Source: Nonomuraea turcica
GTDB lineage: Bacteria > Actinomycetota > Actinomycetes > Streptosporangiales > Streptosporangiaceae
Direction: 5' to 3'
Assembly: GCF_030718205.1 (NCBI RefSeq)
Contig: NZ_JAUZQF010000004.1
Span: forward strand, 124,001 to 188,000
Length of the DNA: 64,000 nucleotides
The translations under genes and the position numbers were made by a program. A model generated the notes under the pieces. It was not told the DNA's origin. It saw only the letters and a program-made list of their open reading frames with translations, and did no database searches. How positions within the stretch are numbered: the stretch's first letter is position 1; the number at the start of each line of letters is the position of its first letter. Positions 49,758 through 58,257 of the stretch are shown here, in pieces.

Positions 49758-49767
49758 GTGGTCGGTC

Positions 49768-52491
49768 ATGGAGCTGCACGGGAGATCCGCCGAGGTTGCG
49801 GCGATCGACCGGTTGCTCCTGGACGCGCGTGCCGGGCTCAGTGGCAGCCTCATCCTTCGCGGTGAACCCGGGATCGGGAAGACCGCACTGCTGGAACACG
49901 CGGCAGGCACCGCCCAAGGCATGCAGGTGGTGCGGGGCTCCGGAATCGAATCGGAGGTGGAGCTGCCATTCGCGGGCCTCCACCTGCTCCTGCGGGGAGC
50001 ACTCGACAAGCTGCCGAACCTACCCGAGCCGCAGCGGCAGGCGCTGGAGAGCGCCTTCGGCCTCCGCCCTGCCGTACCGGCAGACCGCATGCTCGTCGGG
50101 CTCGCCGTCCTGTCGCTCCTGTCGGAGCTCGCCGAGGACCGGCCGTTGCTCTGCTTGATCGACGACGCGCAATGGCTGGACCGGCCCTCGGCCGAGGCGC
50201 TGCTGTTCGCGACGCGACGTCTGGACGCCGAGTCGGTCGCCGTGATCTTCGCCGCGCGGGACGGTGAGCGTCCGTTCCCCGCACCCGGGATTGCCGCGAT
50301 TCGCCTGACCGGGCTCGCGGCTGAGGATGCGGCCGCGCTTCTCGACGAGAACGCCCCGGCGCTGGCCCCCGACGTGCGGGCCCGCGCGCTCGGCGAAGCC
50401 GGTGGCAACCCGCTCGCGCTCATCGAACTGCCGATCGCCCTGGACGGGAACACCTCGAACGGCCTGCTCCCACTGACCAGCCGCCTGCGGGCCGCTTTCC
50501 ACGGCCAGGTCGCACGGCTGCCGGAGGTGACGCAACGACTCCTGCTGGTCGCCGCCGCGGACGACACGGGCGACCTGACGGTATTGCTGGAGGCTGCCCG
50601 CGAGACCGTCGGGGCGCTGCAGCCCGCGATGGAGGCCGAGCTGATCCGGCTGGACCAGCACGCCAGGACTCTACGGTTCCGTCACCCGCTGGTTCGCGCG
50701 GCCGTGTACCAGGAGGCGTCGCTGGATCAACGCCTGGCCGCACACCGGGCACTGGCCGACGCGCTGGTCGGCAGCGACCGTGCCGACCGGCGGGCATGGC
50801 ATCTCGCTGCCGCCGTGACCGGGCAGGATGAGGATGCCGCCGTCGAGCTGGAACGCGCAGCCGTACAGGCCGGCGAACGAAACGGGCACGCGGCTGCGGC
50901 GGCCGCCTACGAACGGGCGGCCCAGTTGACCAAGGTGCCTGCCGAGCGGGCGCGGCTACTCACCTGTGCGGCGGAGGCCGCCGCGGAAGCGGGCGAACTG
51001 GCCTGGTCGAGTGACCTGGCCGAGCGGGCACGACCGGGCGCGAGCGACCCACTCCTCGGCAGCCGGCTCGTCCGCGTGCTCGCGTCGGCACACGCCGGCC
51101 AGGGGTCGTTCCGTGCCGCGAATGCGCTACTGGCCGAGGAGATCTCGCAGAGTCCGCAGCGCACGATGGAGATCTTGATGGAGATGGTGGCCAATGCCTG
51201 GTTCGCGGGAGACGGCGGGCTGATCTCCCAGGCCGCCGAGCGCCTGGATGCGGTACGGCTGCGCGGGGATGATCCGCTGGTCCCGCTCCATCAGATCCAA
51301 GACTGGATCATCTCGCTCTCGGTCGGGCGCCCCACAGAACACCTGCCGCCGATGGCGGAGGTGATAACGGCCGCCCGGAGGAATCATGTTGGCCGCCCGC
51401 ACGACCTGCTGCACTTCTGCGGGCTGGGGCTGATCGCCGGGGTGGATACGCAAGCCCACGACCTAGCGGCGGAGGTCGTCGCCGACAGCCGGGCCATGGG
51501 TCGGGTGGGCCTCCTTCCCCAAGCCCTGTATCACCTGGCCATCTCCCAGGTTCAGCTCGGCCGTTATCGAGACGCGGCGACCAGCGCGGGTGAGGCGGTG
51601 CGCATCGCCCGTGACATCGGCCAACGGCCGTGGCTCAGCCTCGCCAGCAGCGTGCTCGCCTACCTTGCCGCCGTGGAAGGAGACGAGGAACGCTGCCGCG
51701 CCGCCGCCGCTGATGCGCGTACCGACGCCGGGGCGAGAATCTACTCGCCGGGGATCCACCGGGCCGGCTGGGCCCTCGGCCTGCTCGACCTGGCCCACGG
51801 CCGTCCTGAGCCCGCACTGCAGCACCTGGAGACCGTCGCGGAGAGCCCCGCCCGCTACCAGCTGCCCGGCCGGCACAGCGTCCCCGATCTGGTCGAAGTC
51901 GCCGTACGGCTCGGGCTTCCTGAGCGGGCCTCTGCGGCGCACCGGCGCCTGGAGGCGCTCAATCAACAGGTGGGCAAACCCTCGGTCGGTGCTCTCGTCG
52001 AGCGCTGCCGGGCACTGCTCGCACCCGACGAACACGCGGACGACCACTACCGTGCCGCCCTCCGCCTCCATCAACAGGACAGCCGGGCGTTCGAACACGC
52101 CCGCACCGAGCTGCTCTACGGAGAGTGGCTGCGCCGCGCGCGCCGCAAGGCCGAGGCACGCGGCCACCTGCGCGCGGCCGCGGAGATGTTCGACCGCATC
52201 AACGCCCGCCCGTGGGGAGAGCGGGCGCGTTCCGAGCTCAACGCGACCGGACTCACCCTTAACCGGCGTTCGCAGCCCGGGCTGCTCTCCCGCCTCACCC
52301 CGCAGGAACTGCAGATCGTGCAGCTGGCCGCCCGCGGGCTGTCCAACCGGGACATCGCCGCCCAGCTCCTCATCAGCCCGCGAACCGTCAGCCATCACCT
52401 CTACAACGCGTTCCCCAAGCTCGACGTCGCGTCCCGACGCGAGCTCGCCACCCTTCCGTCAACCGGTCAGACACCTACGAACAGGCCTTGA
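49768..52491 (+). CDS. LAL-type LuxR transcriptional regulator with AAA/STAND ATPase
   Basis: 907 residues from ATG 49768. Walker A GEPGIGKT (32-39), Walker B LLCLIDDAQWLD (Asp132-Asp133), winged-helix and long TPR-like helical region, and a C-terminal LuxR helix-turn-helix LTPQELQIVQLAARGLSNRD then SPRTVSHHLYNAFPKLDVAS. LAL proteins are ATP-dependent activators of catabolic or antibiotic genes. It probably governs the two flanking oxidoreductase genes. The 3' end contains half of a 32-bp direct duplication. Confidence 0.92.
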   Translation: MELHGRSAEVAAIDRLLLDARAGLSGSLILRGEPGIGKTALLEHAAGTAQGMQVVRGSGIESEVELPFAGLHLLLRGALDKLPNLPEPQRQALESAFGLRPAVPADRMLVGLAVLSLLSELAEDRPLLCLIDDAQWLDRPSAEALLFATRRLDAESVAVIFAARDGERPFPAPGIAAIRLTGLAAEDAAALLDENAPALAPDVRARALGEAGGNPLALIELPIALDGNTSNGLLPLTSRLRAAFHGQVARLPEVTQRLLLVAAADDTGDLTVLLEAARETVGALQPAMEAELIRLDQHARTLRFRHPLVRAAVYQEASLDQRLAAHRALADALVGSDRADRRAWHLAAAVTGQDEDAAVELERAAVQAGERNGHAAAAAAYERAAQLTKVPAERARLLTCAAEAAAEAGELAWSSDLAERARPGASDPLLGSRLVRVLASAHAGQGSFRAANALLAEEISQSPQRTMEILMEMVANAWFAGDGGLISQAAERLDAVRLRGDDPLVPLHQIQDWIISLSVGRPTEHLPPMAEVITAARRNHVGRPHDLLHFCGLGLIAGVDTQAHDLAAEVVADSRAMGRVGLLPQALYHLAISQVQLGRYRDAATSAGEAVRIARDIGQRPWLSLASSVLAYLAAVEGDEERCRAAAADARTDAGARIYSPGIHRAGWALGLLDLAHGRPEPALQHLETVAESPARYQLPGRHSVPDLVEVAVRLGLPERASAAHRRLEALNQQVGKPSVGALVERCRALLAPDEHADDHYRAALRLHQQDSRAFEHARTELLYGEWLRRARRKAEARGHLRAAAEMFDRINARPWGERARSELNATGLTLNRRSQPGLLSRLTPQELQIVQLAARGLSNRDIAAQLLISPRTVSHHLYNAFPKLDVASRRELATLPSTGQTPTNRP

Positions 52492-52558
52492 AGCGACGGA
52501 TCGCACGGGTGGGCACGTGGCGCCGGCGTCGCGTCCCGACGCGAGCTCGCCGCCCTTC
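52425..52558. repeat. 32-bp direct duplication at the end of the LAL gene
   Basis: Copies at 52425-52456 and 52527-52558 differ at one base. The first encodes VASRRELATLP of the LAL tail; the second lies between the LAL stop and the convergent DHFR-like gene and overlaps the latter's stop codon. Confidence 0.85.
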
Positions 52559-53093
52559 ACTCGACGGAGTACGTCGTCTGGACGAGACCCGCCTTGAGCA
52601 CTTTCGTGGACACGTGCGTGAGTGAGATGTCGGCGTCCAGCGGGCCGAAGAGCGGGAGGCCGGACCCGATCAGGACGGGAACCTGGGTGATGGTGATCTG
52701 CTGGACCAGGCCCGCCCGGAGGAAGGTTTGGATGGTCTGTCCTCCGTCGACGTAGACGCTCTTGGTTCCGCGGTCGGCCAGGCCGGCGATGAGCTGGTCC
52801 AGGTCTCGGTAAACCGTGATGCGGGGGTCGGTGTCGGCGGGTAGGCGGCTGCTGATGACGGCCACGTGCTTGCCGTCGTACTGCCACCAACCGGATGCCG
52901 TGACAGCTTCGTAGGTGGCGCGGCCCAGTACGACGGTGTCCACGCTGGACATGAACTCTGGGTAGCCGTAACCATCCCCGCCGCCGGCGGCCTCACCTCT
53001 ACTGATCAGCCAGCCGAGGTCGCCGTCGGCGCGGGCGATGAAGCCGTCCACGCTCGTGCCGATGAAAACTGACGCGGTGAAAGAACGATCCAT
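52557..53093 (-). CDS. Dihydrofolate reductase/RibD C-terminal family protein
   Basis: 178 residues. FIGTSVDGFIARADGDLGWL, VVLGRATYEAV, VAVISSRLP and VYVDGGQTIQTFLRAGLVQQ are the NADPH-binding landmarks of stand-alone RibD-C/DHFR-like reductases. Substrate unknown. Convergent with the LAL gene, its upstream region contains copy B of the element shared with the LLM pseudogene, suggesting common control. Confidence 0.88.
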   Translation of the reverse strand: MDRSFTASVFIGTSVDGFIARADGDLGWLISRGEAAGGGDGYGYPEFMSSVDTVVLGRATYEAVTASGWWQYDGKHVAVISSRLPADTDPRITVYRDLDQLIAGLADRGTKSVYVDGGQTIQTFLRAGLVQQITITQVPVLIGSGLPLFGPLDADISLTHVSTKVLKAGLVQTTYSVE

Positions 53094-53151
53094 CGTCGTC
53101 TCACTTCCGAGATCGGGCCGTCGCGCGGCCTTGGGAATCGTTACTGGTGGA

Positions 53152-53199
53152 ACGGTACGTAGGTTGGTTGCCGCAGGAATCAGTCATCGCATCGGAAAT
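53152..53199 (-). promoter_or_regulatory. Shared promoter-like element, copy B
   Basis: Upstream of the DHFR-like gene on the - strand: ATTTCCGATGCGATG, a 21-bp middle part, then CCTACGTACCGT. The first block also encodes the last codons and stop of the upstream membrane-protein gene. Confidence 0.6.
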
Positions 53200-53882
53200 C
53201 CGGCCACGAGCAGAGGCGCGGCATAGGCAAGACGACTGCGCGCCAACTGGGCGGCAGCGAATCCCAGCCAGATCAGCCCGCCGAATCGGACGATTGGCAG
53301 CAGGTAGGAAAGGGGCGCGATGGCCGGGCTGAGGATGGACACCAGCCCTGCGGCGGCAAGGAGCAGGCCGGTCACGTTGATCGCGCGCGGGAGGCGAACG
53401 CTTGCCGTCGAGGTGCCCAGGATCAGCACGGCGAGTGTGGCGGCGAATGCCGGGCCGCCGAAGATGAACGACCATTCGGCGAAGGTGACTGCCTCGTCGG
53501 TGGTGGTGGCGCCGGCGCCACGCCAGATGTAGAGTGCGCTGCCGGTCAAGGCGCCGGCGGCCATCATCCCACCCGTCAGGGTGAGCGCGCGGCTGTACGT
53601 GGTGGCGCCGAGTGCCCGCAATCGCTGGTGCATGGCCGCCGCCAGCAGCACCAATGCCACCGCGGAGGCGATGAGCAGAAGCGCGCCCAGCGTCATCGTG
53701 CCGCCGTGGCTTTGCGCGTAGTGGAGCACCTGGGTGTCGGTGGCACCCGGTTGCGGGGTGGATCGGTTGGCGATGACGTAGCCGATGGTCAGTGCGACAT
53801 AGCCGGTGGCGGCCACGATCAGGCTCGGGTGCCGGGCTACGCCGTCGGGGCGAGGTTCCCGCTGGGCAGGGGCGGCGGCCAT
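53184..53882 (-). CDS. Multi-pass membrane protein (DUF4386-like)
   Basis: 232 residues from ATG 53882, which has AAGGAG seven bases upstream. About six hydrophobic helices (ATGYVALTIGYVIANRS, MTLGALLLIASAVALVLLA, AINVTGLLLAAAGLVSILS) without catalytic motifs. The frame stays open for about 100 codons upstream, including a possible 66-residue extension from ATG 54080 with one more hydrophobic helix; the good Shine-Dalgarno favours the inner start. Function unknown. Confidence 0.65.
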   Translation of the reverse strand: MAAAPAQREPRPDGVARHPSLIVAATGYVALTIGYVIANRSTPQPGATDTQVLHYAQSHGGTMTLGALLLIASAVALVLLAAAMHQRLRALGATTYSRALTLTGGMMAAGALTGSALYIWRGAGATTTDEAVTFAEWSFIFGGPAFAATLAVLILGTSTASVRLPRAINVTGLLLAAAGLVSILSPAIAPLSYLLPIVRFGGLIWLGFAAAQLARSRLAYAAPLLVAGFPMR

Positions 53883-54288
53883 GGATTGGCTCCTTGATAT
53901 GCGGTTTCTCGCAACGCGAGGCGGTGCTGTATCGGGCACGTAGGGCTTGATCTTGCCGAATGGCTTGTGGAGCGAGAGCCAGGCGGCCACCACGAGAGCC
54001 ACGATGTGCAGCGCGGCCAAACCGACGAGGCTTTGCTGGACCTCGACTGGCGGGCGGCTCGACGTCAAGATATGGATCATCAGGATCGCCTCTCCCAGGT
54101 CCAGGTACCGGTTCAGAATGGCGGGCGGCGTCGGCGCTGAAATCCGCCTGAGGAAGAGTGGTCCTCTACAACCAGCGGAGTAGATGACCAAACCGGCGGC
54201 CGCCAGTAGACGGCGCGGACTTGGCGAGCATTGGCAGACCAGTGGCAGACGGCTCGGCGCAGCGTCCGCAGGTTGCTGCCACTCAACA
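53883..54288. other. Region without a confident gene between membrane-protein gene and tRNA terminator
   Basis: On the - strand it holds the in-frame upstream extension described for the membrane protein (54080-53883) and then a low-coding-potential stretch. TGGCAGAC occurs twice near 54235-54250. No integrase or clear attachment site is visible despite the neighbouring tRNA. Confidence 0.4.
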
Positions 54289-54324
54289 AAGAAACCCAGG
54301 TCACGTTCATGACCTGGGTTTCTT
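54289..54324 (-). terminator. Terminator of the tRNA-Lys gene
   Basis: 15-bp perfect stem AAGAAACCCAGGTCA / TGACCTGGGTTTCTT with a 6-base loop; on the - strand it is followed by TGTTGAG. It begins five bases after the tRNA 3' end. Confidence 0.85.
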
Positions 54325-54329
54325 CTCGG

Positions 54330-54403
54330 TGCGCCGCCAGGGACTCGAACCCCGGACCCGCTGATTAAGAGTCAGCTGCTCTAACCAACTGAGCTAGCGG
54401 CGC
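54330..54403 (-). tRNA. tRNA-Lys (anticodon CTT)
   Basis: 74 nt. Acceptor stem GCGCCGC / GCGGCGC with discriminator A, D-arm TAGCTCAGTTGGTTAGAGC, anticodon arm CTGACTCTTAATCAG with anticodon CTT, T-arm GGGTTCGAGTCCC. CCA is not encoded, as is usual in actinomycetes. Confidence 0.97.
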
Positions 54404-54540
54404 CTGGAGAGGAATATACCGGTGATCCTCATCCTGGTCGAATCGGTATCAGGCGGGCTCCTGACGCCGGGCCGGGCTGCAAAGGCTCTTGCCTGGCTAG
54501 AATAAAGTTCGGCACCGAGCCCCGGCAGACAGGATCATCG

Positions 54541-55380
54541 ATGTTCGACTCGCCCGCCGACGTGACGGAACGGCTCGCCGCCGTGGACTACCTCTCCGAC
54601 GACGCCATCTCCACCTCGGTGTTCCTCGCCGCGGCGCTGGGCAAGCCGCTGCTGGTCGAAGGGCCCGCGGGCGTCGGGAAGACGCAGCTGGCCAAGGCGG
54701 TGGCCCTGGCCACGGGCGCCCAGCTGGTCAGGTTGCAGTGTTACGAGGGGCTCGACGAGGCCCGGGCGCTGTACGAGTGGAACTACAAGAAGCAGCTGCT
54801 CAGGATCCAGGCCACCAGCGCCGACGACGACATCTTCAGCGAGGAGTTCCTGCTGGAGCGGCCGTTGCTCAAGGCGATCAGGTCGGCGAACCCCACCGTG
54901 CTGCTCATCGACGAGACCGACAAGGCCGACGTGGAGGTCGAGGGGCTGCTGCTGGAGCTGCTGTCCGACTTCCAGGTGACGATCCCCGAGCTGGGGACCA
55001 TCGCCGCGACGCGCCGGCCGTACGTGGTGCTGACCTCCAACGCCACCCGCGAGCTGTCCGAGGCGCTCAAGCGGCGCTGCCTCTACCTGCACCTCGAGTA
55101 CCCGACCCCCGAGCGGGAGCGGGACATCGTGCTCAGCCAGGTGCCCACGATCCGGGCCGATCTGGCCGAGCAGCTGGCCAGGACGGTCGCGACGCTGCGG
55201 GCGCTGGAGCTGAAGAAGGCGCCGTCGGTGGCCGAGACCGTGGACTGGGCCAACACGCTGCTGGCGCTCGGCCGGGAGGAGCTGGACGAGGCGACCGTCG
55301 CGGGAACCCTTGGCGTGGTGCTCAAGCACGCCTCCGATCAGGTGCGGGCGGTCAAGGAGCTGGGGTTGCCGGATGCCTGA
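54541..55380 (+). CDS. MoxR-family AAA+ ATPase
   Basis: 279 residues. Walker A GPAGVGKT (41-48), Walker B LLIDETDKAD (Asp124-Glu125), sensor 1 VVLTSNATRELSEALKRRC, which is the MoxR signature. These chaperone-like ATPases work with a VWA protein to insert metals or activate complexes. The next gene is that partner; the two coding regions overlap by eight bases. Confidence 0.93.
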   Translation: MFDSPADVTERLAAVDYLSDDAISTSVFLAAALGKPLLVEGPAGVGKTQLAKAVALATGAQLVRLQCYEGLDEARALYEWNYKKQLLRIQATSADDDIFSEEFLLERPLLKAIRSANPTVLLIDETDKADVEVEGLLLELLSDFQVTIPELGTIAATRRPYVVLTSNATRELSEALKRRCLYLHLEYPTPERERDIVLSQVPTIRADLAEQLARTVATLRALELKKAPSVAETVDWANTLLALGREELDEATVAGTLGVVLKHASDQVRAVKELGLPDA

Positions 55381-56740
55381 CTCTCTCGTGGATCGGCATG
55401 TGGGGTTCGTGCACGCGTTGCGCGCCGCCGGGGTGCCGGTGTCGGTGGCCGAAGGGCTGGACGCGGCGCACGCGCTGCGGGTGATCGAGCTGGCCGACCG
55501 GGAGTCGTTGCGCGCCGCTTATGCGGCGACGCTGGTGAAGAAGCCCGCGTACCGGCCGGGATTCGACGTGCTGTTCGACCTGTGGTTCCCGGCGGCGACA
55601 AGCGGCATGTACGCCGAGCGCCTGGATAAGACGGTAAATCCGGAAAAGGCGTCGGTTGAGGAACTTCGTGAGCACCTCGCAAGCCTCCTGACCGGCGGCA
55701 CCGACCAGGAGATGCGCGAGTTCGCCCAGGCCATGGTCGAGCGCTTCGGACGCCAGCCCGCCGGCCCCGGCCGCCAGGGCTGGTTCTCCTACAGCGTCAT
55801 GCGTGCCCTCTCCCCCGAGACCCTGATGGCCCGCATCCTCCGCAACGTCCTGGCCGGCCAGGACCGCGGCGGCCTGGCGGAGAAGACCGTGCGCCAGCAG
55901 GTCAACGCCGGCGTCCGGCGCTTCGAGGAGGCCGTCGCCACCGACGTGCGCCGTCGCATCGCCGAGGACTCCGGGATCGAGCGCATCGCCCGCTCCACCG
56001 TCCGTCCCCCGCTCGACCAGATCGACTTCCTGCGCGTCACGAAGGCCGACCTGGCCCGGCTGCGCAGAGAGGTCTATCCGCTGGCCAGGCGCCTGGCGGC
56101 GCGGCTGACGATCAAGCACAGGAAGGGCCGGCGCGGGCGGCTGGACTTCCGCAGGACGATGCGGGCCTCGCTGCAGAGCGGCGGCGTGCCGCTGACCACC
56201 CACTTCAGGCCGCCCCGGCCGCACAAGCCGGAGCTGGTCATCCTCTGCGACACCAGCGACTCGGTCTCGTCGTTCGCGCACTTCACGCTGCTGCTCACGT
56301 ACGCGTTGCGGGAGCAGTTCACGAAGGTGCGGGCGTTCGGCTTCGTGGACACGGTGGACGAGATCACCAGGTTCTTCGTGCCGGGCGCCGATGTGGTCGA
56401 GGCGATGACCAGGCTGGCGAACGAGGCCGACATGGTGCGCTTCGGCCGCACCAACTACGGCCACTCGCTGCAGCGCTTCGACGAGCGGTACGGCGACGCG
56501 ATCGGCCCCAAGACGTCACTGCTGATCCTCGGCGACGCCCGCTCGAACTACCAGCCGCCCGCCCTGGACGTGCTGAAGGATCTGGTCTCCAGGTCCCGGC
56601 ACGCCTACTGGCTCAATCCCGAGCCGAGGCGGCAGTGGGACACGGGCGACTCGGTGGCGGGCGACTACGGCACGGTCGTCCCGATGCACGAGTGCCGCAA
56701 CGTCGCCCAGCTCACCGCGTTCATCGAAACGCTGGCTTAG
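55373..56740 (+). CDS. VWA domain protein (CoxE-like), MoxR partner
   Basis: 455 residues from ATG 55373. An N-terminal helical CoxE-like region and a C-terminal von Willebrand A domain with MIDAS ELVILCDTSDSVSS (Asp-x-Ser-x-Ser) and FGRTNYGHSLQ. Together with the MoxR ATPase it forms a two-gene unit common in actinomycetes, where the client is often carbon-monoxide dehydrogenase; no such client is present here, so the target is unknown. The stop overlaps the convergent NERD gene. Confidence 0.9.
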   Translation: MPDSLVDRHVGFVHALRAAGVPVSVAEGLDAAHALRVIELADRESLRAAYAATLVKKPAYRPGFDVLFDLWFPAATSGMYAERLDKTVNPEKASVEELREHLASLLTGGTDQEMREFAQAMVERFGRQPAGPGRQGWFSYSVMRALSPETLMARILRNVLAGQDRGGLAEKTVRQQVNAGVRRFEEAVATDVRRRIAEDSGIERIARSTVRPPLDQIDFLRVTKADLARLRREVYPLARRLAARLTIKHRKGRRGRLDFRRTMRASLQSGGVPLTTHFRPPRPHKPELVILCDTSDSVSSFAHFTLLLTYALREQFTKVRAFGFVDTVDEITRFFVPGADVVEAMTRLANEADMVRFGRTNYGHSLQRFDERYGDAIGPKTSLLILGDARSNYQPPALDVLKDLVSRSRHAYWLNPEPRRQWDTGDSVAGDYGTVVPMHECRNVAQLTAFIETLA

Positions 56741-57504
56741 ACCTTCTGCAGCGCCCTGGCCGCCGTGCGGGTGAGCAGCTCGATCTGCTCCTCGGTGTAG
56801 ACCCGCCCCTCGGCCGCCTTGATCACCTTGGCCGCCAGCCGGGGCTTGAGCAGCGTGAGCCCCTCTGCCACCAGGATGCCGCCCTTGGGCATGTCCCCAC
56901 AGTGGACCGCGAGCATGGGGGAGATCGTCACCGGGACGCCCGTCTCGCGGGTCAGCAGCTCGGCGAACGCCTCGGCGGTTCCCACCAGCGCCTTGGCCTC
57001 TTTGGAGCCGTACTTCTCGCCGAAGAACAACCGCCCGGCGTAGCAGGCGATCTCAGTGTCGGGGCTCCAGGACTCGTTGTCGACGATCCACACGCCGGCC
57101 GGGCCGATGACCAGGTGGTCGATGGAGGCCTGGTCGCGGATGGCGCGGCCGTCGAGCACGTTGTAGCCCTGCTTGCCGAGCGACCTGCGCAGGAGCCTTC
57201 CTGTGATCACCTCACCGCGCTTCGCCCCACGCCAGACCGCGGTCGCGTGGAACGAACGCCAGTCGAGGAACCAGTCGCCCCCGGCCACCAGGCCGCCGAG
57301 AAGGAGGCCGATGAACGGCGCGGCGCCCGTAAGGTCGAACCTGATCGCCAGCGCCACGCCCAGGACGAACCCCACAGCCGTCTTGACGTATCTCGCCCGG
57401 CGGCGGTTCTGGGCATCCTCACGCCAGAACTTCTCGTACCACCACTGGGGGGAATTCCCTGTGTATTTCTCGCTTGGCTGCACGTAGATAGAGCCACCGG
57501 GCAC
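56737..57504 (-). CDS. NERD (nuclease-related) domain protein with membrane helices
   Basis: 255 residues. Two hydrophobic segments (TAVGFVLGVALAIRF, APFIGLLLGGLVAGG) and then a NERD domain: VITGRLLRRSLGKQGYNVLD, QASIDHLVIGPAGVWIVDNE, FFGEKYGSKEAKALV. The fold is PD-(D/E)xK-like; Asp and Glu in these segments are candidate metal ligands. Probably membrane-associated with the nuclease-like part in the cytoplasm. Role unknown. Confidence 0.75.
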   Translation of the reverse strand: MPGGSIYVQPSEKYTGNSPQWWYEKFWREDAQNRRRARYVKTAVGFVLGVALAIRFDLTGAAPFIGLLLGGLVAGGDWFLDWRSFHATAVWRGAKRGEVITGRLLRRSLGKQGYNVLDGRAIRDQASIDHLVIGPAGVWIVDNESWSPDTEIACYAGRLFFGEKYGSKEAKALVGTAEAFAELLTRETGVPVTISPMLAVHCGDMPKGGILVAEGLTLLKPRLAAKVIKAAEGRVYTEEQIELLTRTAARALQKV

Positions 57505-57632
57505 GGCAAACTCCCCGAATGAGTAGGTGAAACAGGATCTGCCACGCCGAAGATCCCTCGCCGGTCAAGGGATACCCCTCCGCGAACCAAGGCAAGCCTA
57601 AGGTGACGCCATTCGAACCAGCAAGGCCAGTA

Positions 57633-57646
57633 ACCGACCAGTCGGT
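57633..57646. promoter_or_regulatory. TetR operator before the TetR gene at 57658
   Basis: ACCGAC-CA-GTCGGT, perfect 6-bp arms, 11 bp upstream of the GTG start. An almost identical site precedes the acyl-CoA dehydrogenase operon (61642-61655). Confidence 0.75.
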
Positions 57647-57657
57647 ATGCTAGGTCC

Positions 57658-58257
57658 GTGACTCATGTGAAAGAGGAACCGGTCAGGCAGCGGCTCCTGG
57701 CCGAGGCGACCCGCTTGTTCGCCGAGCGCGGGTTCGAGGGCACCTCTGTGCAGGAGGTCGTGTCAGCCGCCGGCGTCACCAAGGGCGCCATGTACCACTA
57801 TTTCGACTCCAAAGACGATCTACTGCACGAGATCTACGCCCGGGTGCTGCGCATGCAGATGGACCGGTTGACGCAGATCGCCGACGGCGCAGGCACGCTG
57901 AAGGAGCGCCTGCACAAGGCCGCGGCCGACGTCGTGGAGACCACGACCGCGAACCTCGACGACTCCAAGATCTTCTTCAGGTCGATGCACCTGCTCGCGC
58001 CCGAGACGCAGAAGACCGTGCGGGCCGAGCGCCGCCGCTACCACGAGCGGTTCCGCGAGCTGGTGGCCGAAGGGCAGCGCACGGGCGTCTTCAGTGACAA
58101 GGTGCCCGCCGAGCTGGTCGTGGACTACTTCTTCGGCTCGGTGCACCACCTGGGCACGTGGTTCCACGCGGACGGGCCGCTGACCGGCGCCCAGGTGGGC
58201 AGGCACTTCGCCGACCTGCTGCTCGCCTCACTCGGGGCCGGGGACGCCGGCGAGTGA
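57658..58257 (+). CDS. TetR family regulator of the acyl-CoA dehydrogenase operon
   Basis: 199 residues. Helix-turn-helix RLLAEATRLFAERGFEGTSV, EVVSAAGVTKGAMYHYFDSK; C-terminal domain of the KstR2/FadR-like type with FFRSMHLLAPETQKTVRAER. Start GTG 57658. An operator lies directly upstream and a matching one before the three-gene dehydrogenase operon, so it probably represses itself and that operon until an acyl-CoA binds. Its 3' end overlaps the convergent dehydrogenase gene by 30 bp. Confidence 0.9.
   Translation: MTHVKEEPVRQRLLAEATRLFAERGFEGTSVQEVVSAAGVTKGAMYHYFDSKDDLLHEIYARVLRMQMDRLTQIADGAGTLKERLHKAAADVVETTTANLDDSKIFFRSMHLLAPETQKTVRAERRRYHERFRELVAEGQRTGVFSDKVPAELVVDYFFGSVHHLGTWFHADGPLTGAQVGRHFADLLLASLGAGDAGE

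Noticed and set aside
54200..54330. Possible integration site of a mobile element at the tRNA-Lys 3' end
   Set aside because: No duplicated tRNA 3' segment and no integrase found within the window.
57590..57606. AAGGCAAGCCTAAGG resembling half of an IdeR/DmdR iron box
   Set aside because: Only one half matches the consensus and neither neighbouring gene is iron-related; probably chance.
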